Assembly: GCA_964058845.1 (NCBI GenBank) | Contig: CAXKVR010000040.1 | Location: forward strand, 124,001-188,000 | Direction: 5' to 3' | Length of the DNA stretch: 64,000 bases | Source of the DNA: Carex sylvatica | Lineage: Eukaryota; Streptophyta; Magnoliopsida; Poales; Cyperaceae | Shown here: positions 1 to 10,974 of the stretch, one piece after another | Position numbering within the stretch: the stretch's first letter is position 1 | How the letters are laid out: every line of letters begins with the position of its first letter | Program-made: the position numbers and the translations under genes | The notes under the pieces: model-generated | The model's input: the letters and a program-made list of their open reading frames with translations, nothing else | What the model was told of the DNA's origin: nothing | The model's database searches: none

Positions 1-1
1 G

Positions 2-79
2 GAAAAAGAGGCAACATGGGAACTCGAAACGAAAATTCACGAGCAATATCCTGAGTTATTCGACAGTTCAGGTACGTAG
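2..79 (+). pseudogene. C-terminal end of a Ty3/gypsy pol polyprotein (partial, enters from left edge)
   Basis: The frame from base 2 to the TAG at 77-79 reads as the last 25 residues of a gypsy-type polyprotein, including the EATWELE stretch and a following YPELF. In chromovirus-type elements this segment lies at the end of the integrase/chromodomain region. A purine-rich tract and an LTR follow directly, as expected for the 3' end of the element. The rest of the element lies left of the window, so its integrity cannot be judged. Confidence 0.75.
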
Positions 80-108
80 TTAAGTTCAAAGGATTGAACT
101 TTATTTTT

Positions 109-122
109 AAGTGAGGGAGAAA
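109..122 (+). other. Polypurine tract of the Ty3/gypsy element
   Basis: The purine run AAGTGAGGGAGAAA lies directly before the TGTAACG that opens the LTR. This is the standard position of the plus-strand primer site for reverse transcription. Confidence 0.7.
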
Positions 123-2427
123 TGTAACGTAGTGAAACTTTTAAAATAATAAGATTTTAAAAGATTAAATTAAATATGGTTTTAGAAGTTAAAAATATAA
201 TGTTTGGAAATATTTCTATACTGACTGAATGAAAATCGAATTATAAATATAGAAAAACGGTCCAGTGCGGATGGATGACCCGCACTGCGGGTGGCTTCAC
301 CCGCACTGGGACAAGTTCCTTAATAAACGGCTGTAATTTCTCTGGGTGCGGATGGTGGTGCGGATGGGCACACGCACTGCGGGTGAGTTCTGTACTCTTC
401 TGAAAATTTCGCTAAGTACTGAATGCGGATGGGAGCATCCGCACTGGCCTCAGTGCGTCCGCACTAGGCTCGGACTTTTTCTTCTGCGCAGTGAATGCGG
501 CTGGATGATCCGCAGTGCGGATGGATGGACCGTAGTGCGGATGGATATTGTCCGCAGTGCGGATGAATGATCCGCACTGAAATGTAATTTTGCTATTTTT
601 GAGGGGTTTATTTGCAAAATTTCAATTAATACTTAAATCTCTTTCTTCTTCTTTCATTTTCCACGGAAATAAAAAGAGAGAGAGCTAGGTTTAGCCGAAA
701 GGAAAAAGAGAAAGAGAGAGAGAGAGAAAATTTAAGCGCGGAAACTGATCGAACTGATCGGGAAATCGAGATTCGAGCTGAATTGACGATCCTTGATCGA
801 TTCTAAAGCTTCAATTTGGTATTTCTTTCTCTTTTGCAATTCCTTGAAAATCCTAAATTATTCGATTTGTCGTGATTTCGGTTGAAATTCGAATTAGGGT
901 TTCAGTAATCGAGTTCTAGCTCGATTAGTTGTTAATTTGTGATAATTGATATGATTTGTCTTCCTTTTCTCTTGGAAACCCTAATTCAAGTGATTTGTTA
1001 GATTTTTGATGAAATTTCGAATTCGAATTTGATTTGAAACATTATGACTCGATAATCGACTTGACTTGTATTTAAATCGATTGAATGTCTTTTATTAATT
1101 CATCTATGCTTTATTAACATAGGCATAGACCCTATCGAGTACGATTCAGCGAAATCGTCGGAAGTTCGGAATCTAGTGATAGCTGATTCTCTACGCATCT
1201 TACGTGATCAGGTGCGGGGGTTCACGGGATCTGTTTTGGGATTTATTTTTAAGAATTAAATAGTTACGTATAATGGCATGTTGAATTTCTAATTGCATGC
1301 ATCATAGCATTATTGCATAGTTAAGTAAATGATATATCGGAATTGCTATATTTAGGATGATCTAGCATATTGGTATGGTTTTATCGATTTTACTGTTCCT
1401 TTGATTCTGATAATGGAATGAGACCACAGTACTGAATTGATATTGTTATATTATATCATAGTTATTGCAAAGTCTAGAGTCGACGCTAGACTTTGCCTCA
1501 GGAACCATATGCGCATTTGGGGAATGACCCCACTGAACCCAGTACCGGTTGGGTAGGGGATACTGTTATTACATATATTATTGTGATTGTTGGAATACTG
1601 AACTGCGGTATAGTGATTGATGTGAAACTGTTACTGTATTGATAATCTTTGTTTCTGATCGAGTTACTTTATTGCTATCCGTGAAATTCTGATTGATATG
1701 CATGTTTAATTATAAACCAGAACCAATAGAACGGTTAAGCCGACAAAGATAGATAACTGATTTCTATCTTTCCAACCTGACTTAGAGAGTTTGCATTTAG
1801 GTCCAAACATCCTGAATAATTCCGTTTTGATTTTTTTTCCGAATGTGATAATAGTAGAAGTTCACTTGAATTCCCTTTTAAAGTAATTGCATTTCATGAT
1901 TTAACTGATTTATATACTAACGAATTGATTTAATTCTGATTTTGGATTTCTTACAAATCCAGTAGCCCTATTTAAATTCTGCACTGAGAAACTGCGAATA
2001 AGTTTCTCACCCCTCTTCCCCCTCGTGGGTTTTTCAGGAAAGAAGGAATAGGATTTCGAGATCGTGCGGCGAGGATAAGAAAGGAGAGGTATAGATATGC
2101 CTTAATTAATGATCGTTTTGTACTAGTTAAGTACTCAGATCATATTTTGTTGTGTATAACCTTTGAACCAGACCTTTGTAAAACTTATTTTAATTATGTA
2201 GTGTAAATGTTTAATTCGTTAAGTAGGAGGTGTTGTAAGTAGGAGGTGTTGTAAGTAGGATGTGTTTTAATTATCTGATTTCAATTAACTGTGTGTCTGA
2301 ATGTTTAAATCATTTTTGGGTAAAGTTGGGATGAATATAAATCATCTCATCGTACATGCCTCGTGAGTATATAGAAAATATATATTCACGGCGTAACTGT
2401 CGCGCCCCCTGGTTCCGGGGTGTGACA
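123..2427 (+). mobile_element. 3' LTR of a Ty3/gypsy retrotransposon (about 2.3 kb)
   Basis: The LTR opens with TGTAACG just after the polypurine tract and closes with GGTGTGACA, giving TG...CA ends. The first base after it, 2428, is in the middle of a hAT transposase reading frame, which fixes the right boundary. It holds a cluster of short direct and inverted repeats of the type AGTGCGGATG/CATCCGCACT at 255-580, a GA-rich stretch at 676-728 and three copies of a 15 bp repeat at 2221-2266. The 5' LTR is outside the window, so the target duplication cannot be checked; the right-hand candidate is TTGGG at 2428-2432. Confidence 0.75.
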
Positions 2428-2697
2428 TTGGGCTATATATCAATGCTCAACGAAAGTGAACATGGACTTGACGTCATGGCATGGTGGAGGAGGCATCAAA
2501 GTTCCTTACCAACGCTGGCGATGATGGCTCGCAATGTATTTGCCGTGCCCGTTTCAACCGTCTCTTTCGAAAGTTGTTTCAGTTCGGCGAACAGGATCCT
2601 CTCCGATAAACGAAGTAAGTTGGGTGCATATGTTTTTGAGAGACTTGAGTACTTGAAAAATAAATCCGATTTTTGTAAAACTAACCAATTTTTGTAA
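2428..2697 (+). pseudogene. hAT transposase C-terminal fragment (hATC dimerisation domain)
   Basis: The 89 codons from 2428 to the stop read like the hATC dimerisation domain of plant hAT transposases. There is a hydrophobic WW segment (DVMAWWRRHQ), then PTLAMMARNVFAVPVST, then the conserved serine/glutamate block around VSFESCFSS and a basic KRSKL. The upstream part is missing because a Ty3/gypsy LTR abuts codon one. The frame happens to stay open into the LTR back to 2356, but that part is not transposase. The fragment is a remnant, not a working gene. Confidence 0.85.
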
Positions 2698-3700
2698 CCT
2701 ATTAAAAATAAATCCGAATTTTGAAAAATAAATCTAACATATTCAAAACAAATATAATTACTTCACATATTCAAATCTATAAAGCTAACTAATTTTTTCA
2801 CATATTAAAAATAAATCCGAATTTTGAAAAATAAATCTAACATATTCAAAACAAATCTAATTACTTCACATATTCAAATCTATAAAACTAACTAATTTTT
2901 TTCACATATTAAAAATAAATCTAACATATTCAAAACAAATCTAAATACTTCACATATTCAAAAAAATAATACTAACAAAAAAAATTCACATATTAAAAAT
3001 AAATCTAACAATTTGAAAAATAAAATCTAATATATTCAAAACAAATCTAACATTTTTTCACATATTAAAAATTAATCTAAAATGAAATAAATGTTACCTT
3101 TAAATCTCGCGAAAAAATCTTGTGGGAGGTGCCGAACTTTGAAATTTCGATACCTTCGTAATTTCTTTTGTAGATTTGTAGAATGAATTAAATTTACAAC
3201 TATATTATTTTTTTAAACAATAAATTAAATAATTGAGAATAATAAAATTTGAGAATTGAGATTGAGAGAATGAGAGTGAATTTTTTGAGAGGAAGAGGGA
3301 GTATTTAAATAAAATATTGGAGAGGTAATAAAATTTGAAAAAAAAAAAAACCGACGAGACGGTGGATCCGGCCGGTCCGGGTTTGATTAGACCGATCCGG
3401 GCCCGGTTGAACTGGCGGGATTCCGAAATTTCAAACAAATTTGAATTTTTTTGAAATTTTTAACGGGTACGGGTCCGGTCGGGCAACGGGTCAGGTCAAG
3501 CGGGTACGGGCATAATTCGGGCCGGGTATGCCCAGGTATTGAACCAAATAACCGTACCCTATCCGTTTTATGCCCCTACCCGTGTACCCGTTTACCCGAT
3601 CTATACCCGGGTTCGGGCACGGGTACCCCGGATACCGTGCACGAGCGGATCGGGTACGGGCGGCCCGAGACGGGTTATTGCAACCCACTGCTTGTATCAC
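2698..3700 (+). mobile_element. 3' part of the disrupted hAT element with GGGTACGGG-type subterminal repeats
   Basis: Downstream of the transposase fragment lies AT-rich DNA, then at 3340-3680 a GC-rich block packed with GGGTACGGG/CCCGTACCC-like words. The block ends near the string GCAACCCACT at 3680-3689. The same words and a similar end (GCAACCCACTAGTCTA) occur at the right terminus of the hAT element at 40732-41989. I infer that this is the 3' subterminal region of the hAT element that carried the transposase. The matching left end is outside the window. Confidence 0.5.
2701..3085. repeat. Degenerate AT-rich tandem repeat, period about 104 bp
   Basis: A unit beginning ATTAAAAATAAATCCGAA at 2700 returns at 2803 and in shortened, diverged forms near 2909 and 2991. 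Each contains the words AATCTAACATATTCAAAAC and CTTCACATATTC. It lies between the hAT stop codon and the GC-rich subterminal block, so it is probably internal to that element. Confidence 0.75.
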
Positions 3701-4083
3701 ATCTTAGGGTACAACATAATATATAGTCATTTTTCAGTTTGATTGTACTTAAAATATATTGTATAATTGCTTCAGGGGGTCCCCAAAAAAAAAAAAATAC
3801 AAGAATAGTGCTCACCATCTCATGGCCATGGGTCTTTCAGAATTCTAACTGACCTTTGAAATAAAACATACAGAGTTGTTTTGGAACTCCAACATAAGTA
3901 CTTAATATAACAACTGCTAAAAATGAACTTTCTACCGAACAATTAACAAAAACAAAGAACTACGGATCAAGACATATCTCCCCTCCAACTTAAACAGAAA
4001 TATTCAACTTTACTGGAAAACCATTGATTTCCGACATAGAGAGCTTGATGGACAAACAGACCAATAATCTTATTACTAATTAA
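3701..4083. other. Intergenic; probable 3' flank and UTR of the MYB gene
   Basis: AT-rich sequence between the hAT end and the MYB stop codon. I see no open frame of note. Part of it is presumably the MYB 3' UTR, but no polyadenylation site can be assigned with confidence. Confidence 0.4.
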
Positions 4084-7000
4084 TTACACAGCATGTATTG
4101 CACTGCCTTTATTCTTATTCAGCTCTGGTATAGATAACGATGGGCTTGCATGGAAAGCTGATTTCCTTGAGCTGGTCGGCTCAAACAGCTTAAGAGAGAG
4201 GCCAAGGTGCTCTCCGGAACCCGTAGAATCACTAATCTGAAGCTTCGACATGCTTGCGACTTCATCAACATGAACTGGTACCGGTTTCGAAATCTTGTGG
4301 GTTGAGCCGTACCAGAATGGATGCAAATGAGCTGAAGCATCAGGAGCATAGAAAGTAGGTGGTATGGGGGGTGTGCTTGTGAAATGCTGACAGCTTCCTC
4401 TAGATTGCTCAGGAATAGTGTTTTCAAATGGTGGTATAACATGATTGGGTTCTTGGTTTTGGCTGAGATGTGGGACTAGCAATTCTCCTCCAACAGGTGG
4501 GGCTGGATCTGATGGCTGCAAGATTTGATAAATGTCATTCTGTAAGATTCAAGAATAATGAATAACCAAAGGAAACAAAAAATTCCTTCCAGAAGTATCC
4601 AAAACCCTCTATGCATAAGTTTATAGAAAAAAATTGATTAGTTCATAATGTTTGCAAAGTTGAGGAACCATTTATAATAAAAATCAACCATCCAAACAAC
4701 CCCACGAGCAACCTGCAAATATACAAAATTACAAAAAGGGAAAAATATTTCTTAAATTTCATTTATTTTAAATTATTTGTATAGTATAAGTTATCCCTTT
4801 TGTCTATGCATGCAAAATTTAACAAGGTTTTTGAGTAATTTTTCTCTTAGTAGTTATGTTCAGTACCAAACCCATTTGCTTGTGTTACCTAAACCCACCA
4901 AAAATCCCTCTAACAAACCAATTAACAAGTACATACCAATCAAAGAATAGAAGTAAATTCAAGAACAAAAAGAAAAGGGGAGGAGCCTTTTCTTTCTGGT
5001 TTCAAGTTGTTAGGGATATAGAAAAGGTTATTACCAGGTCAGGAATCATGTCAAAGAGACTAGAGCGCCTCTTGCGGCGAGAGACATTGCTCTGACGAAG
5101 GAAGTACTTCTGAGCATGGCTAGCAACCTGGGTCGGCGTCCTAGAGACGACATAATTACGTGCAATGCCACGCCAATCTCCCTTCCCCAGCTTCTGCAAC
5201 CCTACCAGAAACATCTTGTGCTCTTCTTCTGTCCATGGTGTGCCTGAATTTATCCATTTTACAAACACGTGTGAGTTATATATGTATAGGTTGGTTAATT
5301 ACCGAGGTCTTTGGTACCATATTTTTTGGGGCTTATGTACATTTTTGGATTGATTGAGGTTTAATTGGCTTAATGTAACAAAAAGGAACTGGTATTGATG
5401 TATTGATGGAAAGTATCTAAATGATTTGAGCACAACTGCTTAAACAAATTGTGATAGCTTATGACAGGATCATACAGGACGGCTCGGAAACTGCAATGGC
5501 TGAATTAAAAAATGCAGGTGGTATGAATTTACATGCACATCCAAACTTGTATTACCTCAAAATAAATATAATATGGTCTATAAAATAGAAGGCAAACATA
5601 TATTCATGAGTCCAGTTAGTATAACATCGGTGTCATATGACACTAACTTCAAAATTGATTGAAAGATTAATTCAAACCATTCAAACCGATTTACTTTATG
5701 AGTGATGCGTTTACATGAAAAAAAATTATATTTTCGAGTTATTTAGTATCAAATCAAGCAGTAAAAATGTTAAAAAATAAATATATTAAAATTAACTTAA
5801 AAACTCACTCATTTGACCGCTTGACTTGATACTAAATAAATTCGAAAATTTATAAGTTTGCATGTAAACGCACAGCTAATGAAATAGATCGGTTTAAATT
5901 CAAAGTTTGAAGTCGATTTAATAGGTTTTGAAATTGGTGTCATATAGGCTTAAATGACACTGAAGTAGCTAAACTCTATATTCATCTTAGAGCTTAAAAA
6001 TAACTTAGTGATGGACAGGTCATATAATCTGCTATGAAATTATTATTATACACAAATTATCAATATATAGCCACATAAATATATATTTAATTAGAAAACT
6101 TATAGCACCAAGTAGCAATATTAAATATTAATTGGCACACTTCCCAACAAAGCTTTCCCTCTCCCAAGTTTATATACATAAGAGACAAATCAGTGACGAC
6201 ACGTACAAGGATTCAACAGGTCACATCATTCAAGGGAAAGTTATAGAAGTCATGGCAAATTAATCTGTGCATATACTTGATACTTGCTAAAATACTAACG
6301 CCTCCATTTACGTCTCTCTTAAAATTATTTTCAACAGAAGCTACCTTAACAAATTGGACTAGGATAGAAAATAATAATAAACAAAGACCCCAAATTTGAT
6401 ATGAAATTTTACAGAAAAACAATAATTATCTGGCACATTTTTATTCGTCATTTGAGAATTTTGAAGTCACAAATTTGACTATGCAAAGATAGATACACAA
6501 TCAGTGCTACTGAAAGTCTAACAATCAATACACAACATTCGTAGTTTCCTATTAATTGACGTCAAACTAGATTTTCTATAGAAAAATTTTGGTCGGTTTT
6601 GATGGGCCCACGTGTAGTGTCGGCCAATTTGAACGGTTGCGCCAACTGTCTCTGTCTGACAGTAAAAAAATAAAAATGATAAAATCGATGAAGATAAAAA
6701 TCCCTCAGCAATCATGTCCCCAAACTATCAAATTATTACAACCTTAATTAATAACATCTAACTAATTATATCAAATTTTGAAAATATTTTTAAGATTTGA
6801 AACTTATGAATTTGAGCGTGTTTCTCTGATCTCCTTGAATTTTTTTTAAGAAAGATGTAACTAATGCAGAGGAATAGAGAGCTTGATTATTGATTAACAA
6901 GTAAAAAAAGAAAAGGCTATCAACCCGAAGAAAATCCCAAAACAAATGCGAATGGAAAAACAGCACAGTCAAAACCAAATCTAGAAAAGAAAAAGGAACC

Positions 7001-7294
7001 TTTCTTTCTCTCGGTGCGACAATTGGACGAACAGGATGCATGCACTGGATCGTCGGACACGTAACCAGAATCCCGGGGATGATCGCCGGAACCACTCCCT
7101 CCGGCGGCGGTAACGCCAGTCACACTGGAGGTGGAGGCGAGACAGCTCATACTTGCGCTCTTCTTCATGGGCCCAACGCCCTCTGTCAGACTCACACCGA
7201 ACAACCGCACGCCGCCTCCGCCTCCTGACGCACGTGAGGGGCACGTGCGAGTGTTGTGGCCGTTGTTACTACAGTTCGAGCATCGCCTCGTCAT
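4084..7294 (-). CDS. KUA1-like: R1-MYB (SHAQKYF) transcription factor, KUA1/MYBS3-like
   Basis: Three exons on the minus strand: 7294-7000, 5243-5035 and 4515-4084, giving about 311 residues. Exon 1 starts MTRRCSNC and carries a CX2CX4HX4C zinc knuckle (C5, C8, H13, C18), a glycine run and the repression-type motif RLFGVSL. Exon 2 carries the single MYB repeat, with GTPWTEEEH at its start, [13 protein letters not shown], and the signature SHAQKYF. The C-terminus has an EAR-type motif LGLSLKL and ends SAIHAV, like KUA1. Splice sites are AAAG/GTTCC, CAG/GCACA, CTG/GTAATA and GCAG/CCATC. Relatives bind TATCCA-like elements and mostly repress transcription (KUA1 in cell expansion and leaf senescence, rice MYBS3 in sugar and cold responses). 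A repressor role here is inferred from the motifs. Intron 1 contains a foldback MITE. A second in-frame acceptor at 4539/4540 would add eight residues at the exon 3 start. Confidence 0.93.
5630..5975. mobile_element. Foldback MITE (family 'ATGCGTTTACAT', copy 1) in MYB intron 1
   Basis: The left arm contains GTGTCATATGACAC and GAGTGATGCGTTTACATG. The right arm carries the reverse complements GCATGTAAACGCACAG and GGTGTCATAT. The arms are imperfect inverted repeats of roughly 150 bp. Related copies lie at 13640-13955 and 55215-55625. No coding capacity; the superfamily is not clear. Confidence 0.65.
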
Positions 7295-7360
7295 CGCACC
7301 TGACGTGAGGATTTGTTTGGAAAGAAACAGAGAGCTTTGGCGTCTGAGCGGAGAGAAACC

Positions 7361-7370
7361 TTATAAAGAG
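7361..7370 (-). promoter_or_regulatory. Putative TATA box of the MYB gene
   Basis: On the minus strand the sequence CTCTTTATAAGG lies about 65-75 bases upstream of the MYB start codon, a usual plant TATA-to-ATG distance with a short leader. It is predicted from sequence and position only. Confidence 0.5.
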
Positions 7371-7400
7371 GTGATTTTTCTTTTCTTTTTTCTGTATTTT

Positions 7401-7524
7401 GGGTAAAGCTTTTAACAGAATAGTTTTGAGCTTCATGCAGCGCATAAATCATATGAAGCGCTGTTTTGATTCTACAGTTCCTGCGCTGTGTGAAGCCAAA
7501 ACTTATCTGTTAAAATGTTAACCT
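7401..7524. mobile_element. 124 bp hAT-like MITE (family GGGTAAA, copy 1) in the MYB promoter
   Basis: The element starts GGGTAAAGCTTTTAACAG and ends CTGTTAAAATGTTAACCT, and is flanked on both sides by the 8 bp duplication TGTATTTT (7393-7400 and 7525-7532). Inside are facing AGCGC/GCGCT words that would fold into a hairpin. It sits about 35 bp upstream of the putative MYB TATA box. Two relatives are at 9386-9504 and 54072-54190. Confidence 0.85.
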
Positions 7525-7532
7525 TGTATTTT

Positions 7533-8404
7533 CATACTTCATCGAACTGATTTGGAAATGGGGCACAGTTTTGGAAATAATTACTATAAAGCCACATGGT
7601 ATTCATATTAAAAAATATATATTCTATTAAATATTTAAATTATCTTGTACGATATAGTGGATCACGTGAGCTTAGGAAAGTTTAAGATAAATATTTATTG
7701 AATTTTTAGATTTTACTTTTTAGGAATAATTCAACAGAAGGAAAAGAGGGATTTGGCTTCCTTTCCGGACAAGTTTTGCTATATAAAATATACTTTTTTA
7801 TTTTTAAGTGTATCTTATCGCCAAAGGAAATATTTCTTTCTCATTTTAAGTTTAGTTTTACACAAATTATTATTCAGAAAATGAAATAAGAATAATTGTA
7901 AAGAATAAGATAGATAAGATTCTATACATATTATGAGAGTTGTGATTAGTGAGGTCTAAATATTCATATCAAATTATAATTTTGTAAATAGTAAATATGA
8001 TATTACGGCATAAATTTATTTATGAGATAAAATTTTCTAAAATGAGATTGGTTCTTATTTAAATTGCCTGATAGAAATTTGAGAATGAAAGAAAAAGTGT
8101 TGATTTCATTAAAATAAAAATTATATTCGATTTTTTTTTCTTTTTCACCTAACACCTTTCTTTTAAACACTTGAACTTCTTTTTATTTTTATTTTGCTTT
8201 ATCACGTGAAACAAAAGGCCACCTCCTTGTTTTCTTTCAATGTCATTTTGTCCCACTCAAACAATTGCTTATTTGGATCTAAAATTTTCTCTCAAATCTT
8301 AATATACAATTATACTACTTTTTTCATTATAGATATTATTTTATGAGCTTTTTATTTTATAGCATTCTTCCTATATTTTCTTTTTCTGAGAAAAAATAAC
8401 ACAT
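7533..8404. other. AT-rich intergenic DNA, nothing recognised
   Basis: No open frame longer than chance, no RNA gene and no repeat structure that I could support. Confidence 0.6.
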
Positions 8405-8476
8405 CAACATTCCTACTATAATTATGGGTGTTCATCGGTTCAACATTCCTACTATAATTATGGGTGTTCATTGGTT
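8405..8476. repeat. 36 bp tandem duplication across a MITE junction
   Basis: A 36 bp unit starting CAACATTCCTACTATAATTA occurs at 8405 and again at 8441. It spans the flank, the target duplication and the first bases of the MITE at 8459, so it arose after that insertion. Confidence 0.85.
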
Positions 8477-8877
8477 CAGTTCGATTGAAACTGTACCGAA
8501 TTAGGCAAACTAAAGTTATAATTTTGTTTCAAAAATAAAATCAAACCGAACTGATTTAGCATTACAATCGAACCAAACCGAACAAAAGTTTTATTTCAGT
8601 TTGTTCGGTTCAAACGGATATATATTAATTTTTTATTTAAAGCAATTGATTTATAATAAATCGAATCGAAATATATTAAGAAATAAATCAGAGTATTAAA
8701 AAAATAAACCGAGACAATCCTAATCAAATTCATAATATATAAAAAGTTCAATTGATTTCGTTATTTTGATTTTAAAATTTTCAAACGAATCGAATCATTA
8801 AATAGAAAACAAAACTGTTTAATTCAAATTAATTCAATTCGGTTCAACCGACTAAACAGAGCCAATGAACACCCCTA
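8459..8877. mobile_element. hAT MITE (family TAGGGGTGTTCA, copy 1), 419 bp
   Basis: The left end TATGGGTGTTCATTGG and right end CAATGAACACCCCTA are inverted repeats. The element is flanked by the 8 bp direct repeat ACTATAAT (8451-8458 and 8878-8885). The interior is rich in CGGTTC/GAACCG words. Its closest relative is the copy at 10975-11421. Confidence 0.88.
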
Positions 8878-8884
8878 ACTATAA

Positions 8885-9070
8885 TTACTCTATATATCCG
8901 AACAGCCATTGAAATATTTTTTCTATCGTGCTTCTGATTTCAGGAGATGCAATGATTAGATTCCTTTCCAGTCCTGTAAAATTGACCACCGAACAGTTTG
9001 GATAGTGCAGCTCCGATAAGAATATTCTTTTGTCCATCACACGCCACGCTATCAAGTATGTATTTGCCAC
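8885..9070 (-). CDS. Unrecognised 61-codon open frame (possible gene or exon fragment)
   Basis: The minus strand reads 61 residues from a Met through AWRVMDKRIFLSELHYPNC to a stop. I do not recognise the family. The stretch 8885-9300 is less AT-rich than its surroundings, which is weak support for old coding sequence. The end coincides with the target duplication of the neighbouring MITE. No promoter or splice pattern is obvious, and it may be chance. Confidence 0.15.
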   Translation of the reverse strand: MANTYLIAWRVMDKRIFLSELHYPNCSVVNFTGLERNLIIASPEIRSTIEKIFQWLFGYIE

Positions 9071-9385
9071 AGAGGATCTGAATTCAGCAGAGTGTGAAAC
9101 CCGTGTACGTTGTGATTAATGAAGGGACAGCTGGTGAGACCAAATTACGAGGTTGACCTTCCGGCGTCAGCTCATAGAATCCCGCACCGGACCCAGTACA
9201 GTGGTATTTCCGTAATTAGTTGTCAATACTCAGTCCAAATTGATCGGTGTAAGACAAATAAACAGCTCAATAGTGACTCGGGCACGGTAATTTCGCGTTT
9301 CCCACAAAAAAACTTGGCTTTTTCTCACAGTAATTACGCGGAAAATCACCGAGTGAGAACTAACGAGACAGTTTCCGATGTTTAT

Positions 9386-9504
9386 GGGTAATATTTTAAC
9401 AGAGCACTTTTACCTTCAGGCAGCGCACGGACTAGAGAATAATAAAGCGCTTCATATGGTTTGTGCGCTGCGTGAAGCCAAAACTATTTTGTTAAAATAT
9501 TTCC
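9386..9504. mobile_element. 119 bp hAT-like MITE (family GGGTAAA, copy 2)
   Basis: Begins GGGTAATATTTTAACAGAG and ends TTGTTAAAATATTTCC, flanked by the perfect 8 bp duplication ATGTTTAT (9378-9385 and 9505-9512). The inner GCAGCGC/GCGCTGC arms match those of copies 1 and 3. Its core lies in the opposite orientation to copy 1. Confidence 0.88.
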
Positions 9505-9512
9505 ATGTTTAT

Positions 9513-10357
9513 TAGTTTATTAGCAAGTTTCTTATTAGGAAACTACTAAAGGTTGTTTTGAGGAAACTTTTTATTTGTGTAAATTGATTCGCTTTATTTG
9601 AAAATTATGTCTAACTTAATCTGGTAAGACGTAGATCTGAAATCAATTAAATGATTTTTGACCAAACATTAAAACAGAAATTTTGAATCATCTCATCAAA
9701 TTAAAACTCGCTCCACTTATAATAATTCAACCTATAAGTTATAATACTATGATAGTGTGATTATGTGGACATTTTTTTGTTGCGTTGGATAATTTTTAAT
9801 TGAATTAACTATTTTGTATCAATGATTATTCAGCGATTTATCTTTTTTTATGAAATATACAGAAAATGAATTGTATACATGAATATTTGAATTATGTAAT
9901 TTTTATTCATGTTTAGACAAAAAAAATTAAAGCAATTTAAAAAAAATAGGCTTGATTTGCTTGTAATTATTTTTCATATATTCTAAAAAATAAATACACT
10001 ACATACAAATTATTTCGAGGTTAATTTATTCGTAGGGTCTTTTATGAAAATATACCATGCTTCAGTTGACGCTGAGACTTCAAAGTCGGCAAGTCGCCCA
10101 AAGGACACTTCACAAGTTAGAATATTTGGTCAAACCATAATCAATTCTCAAATAATACCAATTGGTTATTCTATGGTTTTTCAAATTTTATTTTATAAAT
10201 ATAATATTCAATTTAAGTAGCTTAATTTGATCTAGACACTCACCATTTATAATGGGCCAATTTTTATTTGTTTACATTTTTACTTACTTTAAGATTGAAA
10301 AAATAAGAGAAGAATCCTCATACACCATTTTTTATGACACTAAATTATCCTCTATAT
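9513..10357. other. AT-rich intergenic DNA, nothing recognised
   Basis: No convincing gene or RNA. Only short AT-rich open frames are present. Confidence 0.6.
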
Positions 10358-10625
10358 TTTAAAGACCAAATAATCGATTCAAACTGTTCAACATGATGAA
10401 TATATTAAAATGTGTTTGCTGATCAAATTATATATATATATATATTTACTATTTATTAAGATGGTACAAAAATTCAATGGTCTACAAACAACGATTTTGT
10501 AAAATACTTAATAAATAGTAAAAAAAATTCAAACATATGTAAAATTTGATCTGCAAGCATATTTTAATATATCCGTCATATTAAACAGTTTTAATTGACT
10601 GTTTGGACTTTAAAAACTTTGAAAG
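10358..10625. mobile_element. Foldback MITE (family 'TACTATTTATTAAG', copy 1)
   Basis: The core has TACTATTTATTAAGATGG facing ACTTAATAAATAGTA. The outer arms contain AAACTGTTCAACATGATG and the reverse-complement-like block ending near 10620. A short TA run at 10429-10443 lies in the left arm. Relatives are at 39414-39660, 41054-41452 and 54310-54670. Confidence 0.65.
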
Positions 10626-10974
10626 TATAATTTAATTCAGAGTCACAAAAAAAAAAGTGCATGTGGATCCCTCCTAAAAAAATAACATAATATTGACCAT
10701 TTTAGAATTTACAATGTCAGCGACTTTTTGGATCCAACTGATGCATCAAACATGTCAAATATTTGTTATGCATTATAGAAGGAATTTTTAGAACTACATC
10801 GTTTTTTAATCAAATATTTGTTATCCATATTTGTACTATACTATATAGTTTCTAGCTCTTGGATGAATAAATCATAAATTAAGTGTTCTTGTGATTTGGG
10901 AAAATAAACGTCATTTACAGATTTAGAAAGAAAATTACACAATCCACAAATATTAAAACACGATTGCACTTGCT

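Noticed and set aside
2356..2427. Upstream start of the hAT open frame
   Set aside because: These codons lie in the retrotransposon LTR and are in frame by chance.
3451..3742. Overlapping GC-rich frames near 3.5 kb
   Set aside because: They come from repeated GGGTACGGG words of hAT subterminal DNA, read in several frames.
6790..7406. Several frames overlapping MYB exon 1 on both strands
   Set aside because: Only the frame with the zinc knuckle and the splice to the MYB repeat fits the family.
9119..9391. 90-codon plus-strand frame
   Set aside because: It ends inside a MITE, has no recognisable domain and shows no clear coding pattern.
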